A DNA stretch of 64,000 nucleotides. It comes from Qipengyuania vulgaris (GTDB lineage: Bacteria; Pseudomonadota; Alphaproteobacteria; Sphingomonadales; Sphingomonadaceae). Below, one piece after another: positions 21,157 through 30,275 of the stretch; position 1 is the stretch's first letter, and every line of letters starts with the position of its first letter. Location: NCBI RefSeq assembly GCF_009827325.1, contig NZ_WTYC01000004.1, forward strand, positions 124,001-188,000. The letters run 5' to 3'. A program made the position numbers and the translations under genes. The notes under the pieces were generated by a model. It did not search any database. It saw only the letters and a program-made list of their open reading frames with translations, and was not told where the DNA came from.

Positions 21157-21537
21157 TTAGGCCAGAGCCGTTAACGCGGTGAGCGAAAAGAAGAAAGCGA
21201 GCATTGCGCCGGTAGCAAATCGCCATGCGAAGGATGCTCTGGACATGCCGCGTCGCATAGCGAGATGCCAGATGATCCCGCTGGCAAGCAACGCAACTGC
21301 AGTGGTGATGATTGGCGATGCTACCATTGTCAGCGCGAACAACCAGAAGACGCCGGGCTGGATTATTACCTGAAGTATCAATGCGCCGCCAAACCAGACG
21401 ATCGGCAGGGGGCGATAGGCCGCGTCGGATACGTACCAATCAGGCAGGGCCGTATCGGTACGGGCGATCCGTCGGTCCCCCGCCATGATGTCGCCATCGC
21501 TTTCCAGACCCTCCTCCGGATCGGAGCGGTCAGGCAT
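21157..21537 (-). CDS. Small membrane protein, unknown function
   Basis: The 126-residue protein has a charged N-terminal tail and then about three hydrophobic segments (PIVWFGGALILQVIIQPGVF, LFALTMVASPIITTAVALLA, FATGAMLAFFFSLTALTALA). I do not recognise the family. Its start overlaps the end of parE by 8 nt, so it is probably expressed with topoisomerase IV. It ends just after the CHASE3 kinase promoter region on the same strand. Confidence 0.6.
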   Translation of the reverse strand: MPDRSDPEEGLESDGDIMAGDRRIARTDTALPDWYVSDAAYRPLPIVWFGGALILQVIIQPGVFWLFALTMVASPIITTAVALLASGIIWHLAMRRGMSRASFAWRFATGAMLAFFFSLTALTALA

Positions 21538-23518
21538 CGATCATTTCGCGGTCGAATTCGCCGGCATTGTTCTGGATGAAATTGAACCGGTGTTCCGGAT
21601 TGCGGCCCATGAGCTGGTCGACCAATTCCTTGACCACAGCCCGCTGCTCGAATTCAGCAGGCAGCGTGATGCGGATCAAGCTGCGCGTTTCAGGGGCCAT
21701 TGTGGTTTCGCGCAATTGTTGCGGGTTCATCTCGCCGAGCCCCTTGAAGCGGCCGACATCGACCTTCTTGCCCTTGAAGACGGTCTCCTCCAGCTCCTTG
21801 CGGTGGGCATCGTCACGCGCATAGCGGCTCTCTTTCCCCGCAGTGAGCCGGTACAGTGGGGGCTGCGCAAGGTAGAGATGTCCACCGCGCACGACTTCGG
21901 CCATTTCTTGGAAGAAGTACGTCATGAGCAAGGTGGCGATATGCGCACCATCGACATCGGCGTCGGTCATGATGATGATGCGGTCGTACCGCAGGTTCTC
22001 CGCGTCGCAGTCCTTGCGTGTGCCGCAGCCCATGGCGAGCGTCAGGTCGGCGATTTCGCTATTGGCGCGGATCTTGTCGGCAGTGGCGCTGGCGACGTTC
22101 AGGATTTTCCCTCGGATCGGGAGGATCGCCTGCGTCTTGCGGTTGCGCGCCTGCTTGGCGCTGCCGCCTGCACTGTCGCCTTCGACGATGAAGAGTTCGG
22201 TTTCTCCGTTGCCTTCACCCGAACAGTCGGTGAGCTTGCCCGGCAGGCGCAGCTTCTTGGCGTTGGTCGCGGTCTTGCGTTTGATCTCGCGTTCCTGCTT
22301 GCGGCGCAGGCGCTCGTCCATCCGCTCCATCACCTGGCCCAGCAGCGCCTTGCCGCGATCCATATTGTCGGAGAGGAAATGATCGAAGTGATCGCGCACG
22401 GCGTTTTCGACCAAGCGAGCGGCTTCGGGAGAAGTCAGCCGGTCCTTGGTCTGGCTCTGGAATTGCGGATCGCGAATGAAGACGCTCAGCATGACCTCGG
22501 CCCCGACCATTATGTCGTCCGCAGAAAGATCCTTGGCCTTTTTGGTGCCGGTGAGTTCTCCGAAAGCGCGGAGACCCTTGGTCAGAGCGGCGCGGACACC
22601 TTGCTCGTGCGTGCCGCCATCGGGCGTTGGCACCGTGTTGCAGTACCAGCTCGTCGAACCGTCGGAATAAAGGGGCCACGCGATCGCCCATTCGACCCGG
22701 CCCTGCTCCATCCCGTCCTGCTCGGGAAAATCCTGCGATCCGGCAAAGGGCTGTGCAGTAACGCATTCGCGTCCGCCGATCTGTTCGGCGAGATGATCCG
22801 CCAAACCGCCAGGAAACTTGAATACCGCCTCTTCAGGTACATCATCCGAAGCAAGGCTCTCCGCACATTTCCAGCGGATTTCGACCCCTGCGAAAAGATA
22901 GGCCTTTGAACGTGCGAGCTTGAACAGGCGCTTGGCGCTGAACTTGCGATCGCCGAAAATCTCGGTGTCGGGCACGAAGGTAACAGTGGTTCCGCGCCGG
23001 TTGGGGGTAGGGCCGAGTTCCTGGATATCGCCAGTGGGAGCGCCCTTGGAGAACTCCTGTGCGTAAAGGGTCTTGTCGCGAGCCACCTCCACCCGCGTGT
23101 AATCGGATAGCGCGTTGACCACGCTGACGCCCACGCCGTGGAGACCGCCGCTGGTGGCGTAAGCCTTGCCTGAGAATTTGCCGCCAGAATGTAGAGTGGT
23201 GAGGATGACCTCCAGTGTCGACTTGCCCGGATACTTTGGATGCTCCGCCACGGGCATTCCCCGGCCATTATCGGAGATGGTGATCCGGTTGCCTTCCTCG
23301 ACCTTTACTTCGATCCGGCTGGCATGGCCGGCGACCGCTTCGTCCATCGAGTTGTCGAGCACTTCGGCGACGAGATGATGCAGGGCCCTGTCGTCGGTTC
23401 CGCCGATATACATACCGGGGCGACGGCGCACGGGTTCAAGACCCTCGAGGACCTCGATGGAAGAAGCATCGTAGTCGCCGGAAGACGTCGGTGTGTTTTC
23501 GAACAGGTCGTCGGACAT
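21530..23518 (-). CDS. parE: DNA topoisomerase IV subunit B
   Basis: ParE supplies ATP for decatenation of daughter chromosomes with ParC (not in the window). Over 662 residues it shows the GHKL ATPase domain (LDNSMDEAVAG, ISDNGRGMPV, SGGLHGVGVSVVNALS), the transducer, then TOPRIM (VEGDSAGGSAKQARNR, MTDADVDGAHI) and the C-terminal GRFKGLGEMNPQQL motif. Length and the ILPIRGKILNV stretch fit ParE rather than the longer GyrB of this group. The N-terminus begins MSDDLFENT just after the LpoA-like gene region. Confidence 0.94.
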   Translation of the reverse strand: MSDDLFENTPTSSGDYDASSIEVLEGLEPVRRRPGMYIGGTDDRALHHLVAEVLDNSMDEAVAGHASRIEVKVEEGNRITISDNGRGMPVAEHPKYPGKSTLEVILTTLHSGGKFSGKAYATSGGLHGVGVSVVNALSDYTRVEVARDKTLYAQEFSKGAPTGDIQELGPTPNRRGTTVTFVPDTEIFGDRKFSAKRLFKLARSKAYLFAGVEIRWKCAESLASDDVPEEAVFKFPGGLADHLAEQIGGRECVTAQPFAGSQDFPEQDGMEQGRVEWAIAWPLYSDGSTSWYCNTVPTPDGGTHEQGVRAALTKGLRAFGELTGTKKAKDLSADDIMVGAEVMLSVFIRDPQFQSQTKDRLTSPEAARLVENAVRDHFDHFLSDNMDRGKALLGQVMERMDERLRRKQEREIKRKTATNAKKLRLPGKLTDCSGEGNGETELFIVEGDSAGGSAKQARNRKTQAILPIRGKILNVASATADKIRANSEIADLTLAMGCGTRKDCDAENLRYDRIIIMTDADVDGAHIATLLMTYFFQEMAEVVRGGHLYLAQPPLYRLTAGKESRYARDDAHRKELEETVFKGKKVDVGRFKGLGEMNPQQLRETTMAPETRSLIRITLPAEFEQRAVVKELVDQLMGRNPEHRFNFIQNNAGEFDREMIDA

Positions 23519-23579
23519 GGGCTAAGGCTATATCGCTCGCTGTGCTTGTCGCAAGCTGGCGGGCGAGGTTATCCGCCTG

Positions 23580-24725
23580 TCAGAAGCCTGACGGAGCAGC
23601 CGAGACTACTTCCACGTCGCCATTGGCAACACGGCGCACCTCCATCGCCCGCTGGACGACACCGTTTCGCTCGAAGCGGAAAGCACCATCGATCCCATCG
23701 AAACCGCCCGATTGGAACAAGACATCGGAAGGGAAGGGACGGCCGAACCGCCATTCGCGCGCTGCACGCAGGGTCAGCAGAACAGCATCGTAGCCGAGGG
23801 TCGCAACCCGATATGGCTGCCCTCCGAAACGTTCCTGATAGCTGCGCACGAAACCGGCGTAGCGGGCGTCGCTGACGGTTGAGAAGAGCGCGCCGCGCAT
23901 GGCAGAAGAACGCAGCAATGCGCTATCGCCGCTCCAACGTTCCGTCCCAAGGATACGCAGACCGGCAGACTTCACCGCCTCCGCTCCCCGGATCGAATTG
24001 GTGCCGCCGTCGGCAATAAGGATCGTGTCAAATCCGCCGCGTTGCTTCAAGCGGCCCGCGGCACTGACGATCGAGGTATTGCTGCGCGCATAGCTTTCGC
24101 TCGCAACGAGATTTCCGCCGTGTTCGGAAAGGGCCGAACGCAGTGATGCCTCGGCGCGAGTCCCGTAATCTCCGTCGGGCGCGAGGATGGCGAAACTGTC
24201 GGCTCCGTTGTCGCGCGCATATTCGACGCTGCGCGCAATCGATTGTTCGGGGATATGGCCCATCACAAAGACGCCGGGCCCAGCAACCGTCGCATCGTTC
24301 GAAAAGCTTATAATCGGCACATTGGCCGGTGCAGCCTCGGCGCGGACAGAAACGACATTGCTGCCTAGCAGCGGGCCAAGGATCAATCTGTTGCCGTCGG
24401 CAATCGCCCGCTGCGCTGCGGCCTGTGGGCCTTCGGCAGTATCGTAGGTGGTAATCCGCAAATTGCTCGCTTCGGTGTCGAGGATCGCCATCGTCGTAGC
24501 GTTGGCGATGGATTGTCCCACTTCGCCGTTCTGACCGGAGAGGGGCACCAGTAGTGCAACCCGGTGCAGGTTTTCGTCCTGGGGGAGGGCGGTCGCGCTC
24601 GGCTCGGGTGTGGGGGTGCCGGCGGTCGGTGTTTCGCCGCCCTTCGGAATGATCGAACAGCCGGAAAGCAGGACCGCGCCTGCGGCCATCATAACGTTAC
24701 GCCGGGTGACAAATGCGCGCTTCAT
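23580..24725 (-). CDS. LpoA-like penicillin-binding protein activator lipoprotein
   Basis: The 381-residue protein has a lipoprotein signal with lipobox LLSGC (lipidated Cys23), then a periplasmic-binding-protein type I fold (VALLVPLSGQNGEVGQSIANATTMA, LILGPLLGSNVVSVRAEA, FAILAPDGDYG). It is divergent from rsmI-yraN, as LpoA is in Escherichia coli; the C-terminal LpoA half is the conserved PBP-like part. By homology and synteny it should be an outer-membrane or periplasmic activator of class A penicillin-binding proteins. An ABC-transporter amino-acid-binding lipoprotein is the alternative, but no permease genes are near. Confidence 0.75.
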   Translation of the reverse strand: MKRAFVTRRNVMMAAGAVLLSGCSIIPKGGETPTAGTPTPEPSATALPQDENLHRVALLVPLSGQNGEVGQSIANATTMAILDTEASNLRITTYDTAEGPQAAAQRAIADGNRLILGPLLGSNVVSVRAEAAPANVPIISFSNDATVAGPGVFVMGHIPEQSIARSVEYARDNGADSFAILAPDGDYGTRAEASLRSALSEHGGNLVASESYARSNTSIVSAAGRLKQRGGFDTILIADGGTNSIRGAEAVKSAGLRILGTERWSGDSALLRSSAMRGALFSTVSDARYAGFVRSYQERFGGQPYRVATLGYDAVLLTLRAAREWRFGRPFPSDVLFQSGGFDGIDGAFRFERNGVVQRAMEVRRVANGDVEVVSAAPSGF

Positions 24726-24763
24726 TCTTGCCGCGTCCCTCTTAGGTAGTTCATGGAAGGAGA

Positions 24764-25618
24764 GTGAGCGATGCCGCCCAGCCTCTGAACGACCGTCTTA
24801 CACCGGGTCTTTACCTTGTTGCCACCCCTATCGGTAATCTCGGCGATATCACCATGCGTGCCGTGGACATTCTGTCACGCTGCGATGCGGTTGCTTGCGA
24901 AGACACGCGGGTCACCGGCAAGCTTTTGAAGCACCTCGGTATTTCCAAGCCGCTCTGGCGATATGATGATCATAGCGAGCATCGCGACCGGTCCCGCCTC
25001 ATCGAGTCAATCAGGACGCGCGCGGTCGCGTTGGTAAGCGACGCAGGTACTCCCATGATCTCTGATCCGGGATACCGCCTGGTGAACGATTGCCGGGCGG
25101 AAGGGATTCCCGTCACGAGCTTGCCCGGGGCATGCGCTGCGGTCGTCGGCCTCACGCTTTCCGGTTTGCCGAACGACCGGTTTCTTTTCGCCGGTTTCCT
25201 GCCGGTCAAGGACAAGGCGCGGCGCGAAACACTCACGGAACTGTCTGCCACGAATGCGACGCTCGTATTTTACGAGACCGGGCCACGCCTGCTCAAATCA
25301 TTGAAGGCTCTGGGTGAAGTCCTGCCGGAGCGGGAGATTGCGGTCGCGCGCGAAATCACCAAATTGCACGAGGAGTGCCGCCGGGGACTGTCCGACGGAT
25401 TGATGGCGTATTACGATGCCAACCCTCCTAAAGGAGAAATCGTACTCCTCGTGGGTCCGCCGCAAGATCATGCGCCGAGCGATGCGGATGCGGACCAAAT
25501 GCTGCGCGACGCGATGCAGACGATGAAGGCGAGCCAGGCCGCGGGGCAAGTCGCCAAGGCTACCGGGCTCGACCGGAAGGCGCTTTATGCCCGCGCCATG
25601 GAAATTAAGACGGAATGA
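24764..25618 (+). CDS. rsmI: 16S rRNA (cytidine(1402)-2'-O)-methyltransferase
   Basis: RsmI 2'-O-methylates C1402 in the 16S decoding centre. The 284-residue protein has the family hallmarks LYLVATPIGNLGDITMRA, CEDTRVTGKLL, ALVSDAGTPMISDPGYRLV and LPGACAAVVGLTLSGLP, and KGEIVLLVG near the end. It starts at GTG 24764; AAGGAG at 24757-24762 is unusually close, leaving one base of spacing, so the start is somewhat uncertain. Its stop overlaps the yraN start by 4 nt. Confidence 0.93.
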   Translation: MSDAAQPLNDRLTPGLYLVATPIGNLGDITMRAVDILSRCDAVACEDTRVTGKLLKHLGISKPLWRYDDHSEHRDRSRLIESIRTRAVALVSDAGTPMISDPGYRLVNDCRAEGIPVTSLPGACAAVVGLTLSGLPNDRFLFAGFLPVKDKARRETLTELSATNATLVFYETGPRLLKSLKALGEVLPEREIAVAREITKLHEECRRGLSDGLMAYYDANPPKGEIVLLVGPPQDHAPSDADADQMLRDAMQTMKASQAAGQVAKATGLDRKALYARAMEIKTE

Positions 25619-25965
25619 AGCGCCAGCAGGCAGAGCGAAGCGGCCGCGACGGCGAAACACGTGCGGCTCTCTGGCTGCGCGCGAAGGGCTGGCAGGTTCT
25701 CGACCGGCGTGTGAAAACAGCCGCAGGAGAGATCGACCTGGTGGCGAAACGCGGCAGGCTGGTAGCCTTCATCGAAGTGAAGTGGCGGCAGAAACGCGAA
25801 GAGCTGGACCATGCCATCGATCAGCACCGGCTTGCACGCGTAGCCGCGGCGACCGAAGCGGTAGCGCATCGTTACGCAACAGAAGGGGAAGACATCCGCG
25901 TCGATGTAATCCTGCTTGCACCAGGTGCCTTCCCTCGCCACATCGCCAGCGCCTGGCAGCCCTGA
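25615..25965 (+). CDS. yraN: YraN/UPF0102 family endonuclease-like protein
   Basis: The 116-residue protein has the restriction-endonuclease-like core of UPF0102: GEIDLVAKRGRLVAFIEVKWR, whose E-x-K pair and preceding Asp form a PD-(D/E)XK-type site. GRDGETRAALWLRAKGWQVLDRRVK is the conserved N-terminus. The family sits next to rsmI across proteobacteria, as here (ATGA overlap), and its cellular role is not settled. Nuclease activity is predicted from motifs only. Confidence 0.88.
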   Translation: MKRQQAERSGRDGETRAALWLRAKGWQVLDRRVKTAAGEIDLVAKRGRLVAFIEVKWRQKREELDHAIDQHRLARVAAATEAVAHRYATEGEDIRVDVILLAPGAFPRHIASAWQP

Positions 25966-25999
25966 TCCTCCTTCGAGTTCAGGATAATCGGAGTTTGAG

Positions 26000-26968
26000 A
26001 TGACCCTACGCGTCGCCGTCCAGATGGACCCGCTCGAAAGCATCAAGATCGCGGGCGACAGCAGCTTCGCGCTGATGCTCGCCGCGCAGGATCGCGGGCA
26101 CGAGGTCTGGCATTATGATGTCGCCAGCCTCGCTTGGCAAAGCGACGGCACGCCTTCGGGACAGATCACCGCGCATGCCGCGCCGGTCAAGGTTCAACGG
26201 GTCGAAGGCGACCATTTCACTGCTGGGGAGCGCCGCCGTATCGATCTCGCCAGAGATATCGACGTTGTTCTGATGCGGCAGGACCCACCGTTTCATCTCG
26301 GTTATATAAGTGCCGCTTTACTGCTTGATCGATTGAAAGGCACGACACTGGTCGCCAACGATCCGCGTGAAGTCGTGAATGCGCCCGAAAAAATGTTTGT
26401 GCTCGACTACGCGCGATTCATGCCGCCGACCATGATCGCGCGGCATCTCGACGACCTGAAGGCATTCCAGCGCGAGCATGGATCGGTGGTGGTCAAACCG
26501 CTCCACGGTAACGGCGGAAAGGCTATTTTCCGCCTCGACGAAACCGGCACAAATCTCTCTGCCCTCAGCGAGGTGTTCGACCTCACATGGCCAGAACCGC
26601 ACATGATCCAGCCGTTCCTTCCCGAGGTGGCGGAGGGTGACAAGCGCATCGTTTTGGTGGACGGGGAATTTGTCGGCGCAATCAACCGCTTCCCCGGCGA
26701 AGGTGAGTTTCGTTCGAACCTCGCGCAAGGTGGCCACGCCGAAGCTGCAACGTTGACAGCACGCGAAGAGGAAATCTGCGCGGCGATGGGCCCCGAACTG
26801 AAGAAGCGCGGCTTGGTTTTCGTAGGAATCGACGTAATCGGCGGGAAGTGGCTGACGGAAATCAACGTTACGTCGCCGACCGGGATTGTGGCGATCGACA
26901 AGTTCAACGGCACTGACACGGCCAGCCTCATCTGGGACGCTATCGAGCGCAGACACGCGGACCGATAG
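26000..26968 (+). CDS. gshB: Glutathione synthetase
   Basis: GshB ligates glycine to gamma-glutamylcysteine. The 322-residue protein has the N-terminal substrate domain starting VAVQMDPLESIKIAGDSSFALMLAA. The ATP-grasp domain holds VVKPLHGNGGKAIFRL, GDKRIVLVDGEFVGAINR, FRSNLAQGGHA and LTEINVTSPTGI. It starts at ATG 26000, 35 bp after yraN, and may share its transcript. gshA is not in the window. Confidence 0.96.
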   Translation: MTLRVAVQMDPLESIKIAGDSSFALMLAAQDRGHEVWHYDVASLAWQSDGTPSGQITAHAAPVKVQRVEGDHFTAGERRRIDLARDIDVVLMRQDPPFHLGYISAALLLDRLKGTTLVANDPREVVNAPEKMFVLDYARFMPPTMIARHLDDLKAFQREHGSVVVKPLHGNGGKAIFRLDETGTNLSALSEVFDLTWPEPHMIQPFLPEVAEGDKRIVLVDGEFVGAINRFPGEGEFRSNLAQGGHAEAATLTAREEEICAAMGPELKKRGLVFVGIDVIGGKWLTEINVTSPTGIVAIDKFNGTDTASLIWDAIERRHADR

Positions 26969-26992
26969 CGCGGGTCGCGCGTTGGGCGGACT

Positions 26993-27601
26993 GTGAACGA
27001 TTTCATCATCAGCGCTATCGCCAGCGGCGGATATCTAGGCATCTTCATCCTGATGGCGCTGGAGAACATTTTTCCGCCCATGCCGTCGGAAATCATCATG
27101 GGCTATGGCGGCGTGCTGGTCGCACGCGAGCAGATGGCCTTTGCGCCGCTTCTGATGATCGGCACGCTGGGCACGGTGGCGGGAAATTATTTCTGGTATT
27201 GGCTCGGTCGCCGCTGGGGTGAGGAACATCTCAGGAGCTTCATCGAAAAGCGCGGTCGTTGGCTCACATTCGAATGGGAAGAATTCGAAAAGGCGCGCCA
27301 CATGTTTCGCCGCAATGGGGACTGGATTGTGTTCCTGCTGCGGTTTTCGCCGTTCCTTCGCACCATTATCTCATTGCCCGCCGGACTTGCCAGGATGAAA
27401 CTCTGGCGCTTCCTGCTCTTCACTTTCCTCGGATCATTGATCTGGAACGGTGCGCTTATCCTTGGCGGAAGCGCTCTGTCCGGCCTTATCGACCAATACG
27501 ATGTTTATGCGAGCTGGGCAGTCGGCGGTTTCATCGTATTGGGAATCGCCTGGTATGTTTACCGAGTGGTCACGTGGAAACCCGCGACCAAGAAGTCCTA
27601 A
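26993..27601 (+). CDS. DedA family (SNARE-associated) membrane protein
   Basis: This is a 202-residue integral membrane protein. The family motif is split in two conserved parts, both present: ENIFPPMPSEIIMGYGG near the N-terminus and LLRFSPFLRTIISLPAG in the middle, with several hydrophobic segments around them. DedA proteins act as lipid scramblases or undecaprenyl-phosphate recyclers and support membrane homeostasis. It starts at GTG 26993 with only a weak GGGCGGA upstream. The gene lies 24 bp after gshB and converges on xerC, overlapping it by 4 nt. Confidence 0.9.
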   Translation: MNDFIISAIASGGYLGIFILMALENIFPPMPSEIIMGYGGVLVAREQMAFAPLLMIGTLGTVAGNYFWYWLGRRWGEEHLRSFIEKRGRWLTFEWEEFEKARHMFRRNGDWIVFLLRFSPFLRTIISLPAGLARMKLWRFLLFTFLGSLIWNGALILGGSALSGLIDQYDVYASWAVGGFIVLGIAWYVYRVVTWKPATKKS

Positions 27602-28494
27602 TCGTTCTCTCGGGGGTGCGCACTGCGATAGGTTTCAAGCAATGTGGCAGCATCGACCTTCGTATAGATCTGCGTGGATCCGAGACTGGCATGGCCGAGC
27701 AGTTCCTGGAGGCTGCGCAGATCGGCCCCCGCACCAAGCAAATGCGTTGCGAAACTGTGACGGAGAGCGTGAGGGGTAGCTGTATCCGGAAGGCCAAGGA
27801 CGCGCCGTGCCTGTGCGGTCACTTTCTGCACCACTCCCTGCGAGAGGGGACCTCCCTTAATCCCGCGAAAAAGGGGATCGTCGCGCGAGATCGACCAGGG
27901 ACACTGGCGCACATAGTCGTCGACTGACTCGCGGATCAGCGGGACCAGCGGGACGACCCGCTGCTTGTTACCCTTGCCAATTACCGTGAGTGTTTCGCCA
28001 AGCGGGAGTTCGCTTCCCTTGAGCGAGAGGGCCTCGGAAATGCGTATACCTGCGCCATACAGCATCAGCAGCACTGCCCGATCGCGGGCGCCGATCCAGC
28101 CATCGGCCGCAAGCGCTTCCACCGTGTCAGCCAGTCCAATCGCATCGTCCGGCGAAACAGGTCGCGGTAAACCTTTCTTGAGCCGTGGTCCCCGCATGCG
28201 CGGGGCTTCGGAAATTTCGTGGCCCGCCTGCGTCCGGGCAAAGCCGATGAAAGCTTTGAGCGCCGAGAGTTCGCGGGCGACGGAGGCGTTGGCAAGCCCA
28301 TCGGCGCGCCGTGAAGCAATGTGGCTGCGCAGCTTTCCTGTCGACAACCTTGCAACGTGTTCGAACTCGGTCATCTCCAGATTTGTCAGCAGGCGTTCGG
28401 CCGCTTTGTGATAGGCCCGCACGGTATGCGGTGATCGCCTCAGGCCAAGCGCAATGTGATCATGCCACGCACCGAGAACCTCCTGCCTACTCAA
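27598..28494 (-). CDS. xerC: Tyrosine recombinase XerC
   Basis: XerC works with XerD at dif to resolve chromosome dimers. The 298-residue protein has the N-terminal SAM-like core-binding domain (SPHTVRAYHKAAERLL) and the catalytic domain: Arg in YGAGIRISEALSL, Lys in IGKGNKQRVVP, HxxR in PHALRHSFATHLL and LGHASLGSTQIYTKVD carrying the nucleophilic Tyr. Standard length and location with hemW indicate the housekeeping recombinase, not an island integrase. It starts at TTG 28494 inside TTGA, overlapping the hemW stop, so translation is likely coupled. Confidence 0.92.
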   Translation of the reverse strand: MSRQEVLGAWHDHIALGLRRSPHTVRAYHKAAERLLTNLEMTEFEHVARLSTGKLRSHIASRRADGLANASVARELSALKAFIGFARTQAGHEISEAPRMRGPRLKKGLPRPVSPDDAIGLADTVEALAADGWIGARDRAVLLMLYGAGIRISEALSLKGSELPLGETLTVIGKGNKQRVVPLVPLIRESVDDYVRQCPWSISRDDPLFRGIKGGPLSQGVVQKVTAQARRVLGLPDTATPHALRHSFATHLLGAGADLRSLQELLGHASLGSTQIYTKVDAATLLETYRSAHPREND

Positions 28495-29645
28495 CTACTC
28501 ACCAACTCTTCCGGAACGAGTTCACCCAGCAGCCCGTCGAGCAACGGCATTCCCGCTGAAGACACGATCAGCCGGTCACCCGATGTCCGAACCAATCCGA
28601 AATTTTGATAAAGAGCCAGTTTTCTCCCGTCGACCAGGCCAGAACGCGAAATGCCGAAGCGGACTTCCAATTCGGAGAGGTCGATTCCTTCGGCGAGGCG
28701 TAGTCCCATGAGGAGGGCCTCCGAGGCCTGTTCGCGATTATCCAGAATCCTGTGCTCGGCGATACCGTCACCTTGTTTCTGGACGGCGGTGAGGAAGTTC
28801 TCCGGCTTCTTGTGTCGGGTCGTTGCAATACCGCCTCGTCTGCCGTGAGCGCCCGGTCCGATTCCGTGGTAGTCACGATATCGCCAGTAGGTGAGGTTGT
28901 GGCGGCTCTCTTCTCCTCGTTTCGCGTGGTTGCTGATCTCGTATGCCGGAAGACGGGCTTCTGCCGTCATGTCGCGAGTGAGAGCAAAGAGATCGGCTGC
29001 CGGATCATCTTCCAGCGGCTCGAAACGTCCGAGCCTTACATCGGTGGCGAAGCGCGTCGCCGGTTCGATGGTCAACTGGTACAGCGACATGTGCGATGTC
29101 CCGAGCGCAAGTGCCTCCGAGAGTTCCTGCCGCCATTCCTCCGGCGTCTGATCGGGCCGGGCATAAATCAGGTCGATCGAAACGCGGCTGAACAGTTTCT
29201 GCGCGGTTTCGACTGAATCAAGCGCTTCATTCGCACCATGAAGCCTGCCTAGAAAACGAAGCACGTCGTCGCGAAGACTCTGCACACCAAGCGAGACACG
29301 GTTGATCCCCGCACTCGCCAGATCGGCAAAGTTCTCGGCCTCAACCGAGGAAGGGTTGCCTTCGAGAGTTATCTCGATGTCGTCCGCAAAGCCCCACAGT
29401 TTTTCGGCTTCGCGCAGGAGAGACGCCACGAGGGCAGGCGGCATGAGCGAAGGAGTTCCTCCGCCAAAAAAGATACTTATGAAAGGTTCTTCATTATTGC
29501 CCGCAGCAAACTCGGCGCGCATGTCGGCGAGCAATGCGGCTTCCCATACGCCCATGTCGGTGCGTTCACGAACGTGGCTGTTGAAGTCACAATAGGGACA
29601 TTTCGCCAGGCAGAACGGCCAGTGGATGTAGAGCGAACGGGCCAA
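28491..29645 (-). CDS. hemW: Radical SAM haem chaperone HemW
   Basis: The 384-residue protein has the radical-SAM cluster motif CxxxCxxC at Cys12, Cys16 and Cys19 (in FCLAKCPYCDF), SIFFGGGTPSLMPP, LEGNPSSVEAENF and GVQSLRDDVLRFLGR. The additional Cys of true CPDH (HemN) is absent and the C-terminal HemN domain is short, which fits HemW, a haem-delivery chaperone, rather than oxygen-independent coproporphyrinogen dehydrogenase. It is followed by xerC with a 4-nt overlap and is divergent from the CAP-domain gene. Confidence 0.92.
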   Translation of the reverse strand: MARSLYIHWPFCLAKCPYCDFNSHVRERTDMGVWEAALLADMRAEFAAGNNEEPFISIFFGGGTPSLMPPALVASLLREAEKLWGFADDIEITLEGNPSSVEAENFADLASAGINRVSLGVQSLRDDVLRFLGRLHGANEALDSVETAQKLFSRVSIDLIYARPDQTPEEWRQELSEALALGTSHMSLYQLTIEPATRFATDVRLGRFEPLEDDPAADLFALTRDMTAEARLPAYEISNHAKRGEESRHNLTYWRYRDYHGIGPGAHGRRGGIATTRHKKPENFLTAVQKQGDGIAEHRILDNREQASEALLMGLRLAEGIDLSELEVRFGISRSGLVDGRKLALYQNFGLVRTSGDRLIVSSAGMPLLDGLLGELVPEELVSS

Positions 29646-29693
29646 TTCTTGGCTTCACCTCAAATTAAGCAGGAATGCGGTTATAGCATTGCC

Positions 29694-30275
29694 ATGGACG
29701 GGTCTAAAATTCTGATTGCGGCAAGCGCCGCGTTCGCCGCGCTATGTGCCACGGGCACTACAGTTGCCGCAAGTGCAAGCAACAACGCTCCGGGCAACGG
29801 TCACCGAATGGGCGCCACCTACGACAATCGCATGGATGACAGGCTCGCGTCGCGCATGCTCGACGCGCACAATCACGAACGCCAGCGCCTCGGCTTGCCC
29901 AAGCTGAAATGGAACCGCGCGCTTGAACGCGAGGCACAGCAATGGGGCCGCGAACTTGCCAGCCGTGGGCGGCTCGAACATGCCGACCGCCGCACGCGTA
30001 ACAGCACTGGCGAGAATTTATGGATGGGTAGTCAGGGCCAATGGGACGTGCTTGTCGGGCTCGACTTGATGATCGATGAGAAGAAGCACTACCGCCACGG
30101 CAATTTTCCCGAGATTTCCTCGACGGGAAAGTGGGCCGACGTGGCGCATTATACCCAGATCGTCTGGCGCAATACGCAGGAAGTCGGCTGTTCGGTCGTC
30201 AACGACCGGGGCTGGGACGTACTGGTTTGTCGCTACTGGCCCGCTGGCAATGTGTGGGGCCAGAAGGCCTACTGA
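29694..30275 (+). CDS. CAP-domain (SCP/PR1-like) secreted protein
   Basis: The 193-residue protein starts with a signal peptide (ILIAASAAFAALCATGTTVAASA). The CAP domain follows: MLDAHNHERQRLGLPKLKWN, ENLWMGSQGQW, HYTQIVWRNTQEVGCSVV and VCRYWPAGNVWGQ. I start at ATG 29694 because the upstream extension lacks coding character and would interfere with the signal peptide. It is presumably periplasmic or extracellular. Bacterial CAP proteins have no well-defined activity; the conserved cavity His and Glu residues are present. It ends by overlapping the convergent rdgB gene by 7 nt. Confidence 0.88.
   Translation: MDGSKILIAASAAFAALCATGTTVAASASNNAPGNGHRMGATYDNRMDDRLASRMLDAHNHERQRLGLPKLKWNRALEREAQQWGRELASRGRLEHADRRTRNSTGENLWMGSQGQWDVLVGLDLMIDEKKHYRHGNFPEISSTGKWADVAHYTQIVWRNTQEVGCSVVNDRGWDVLVCRYWPAGNVWGQKAY

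Noticed and set aside
27598-28494. XerC-like gene as an island integrase
   Set aside because: The length, overlap with hemW, and lack of attachment repeats or foreign genes point to the housekeeping dif recombinase.
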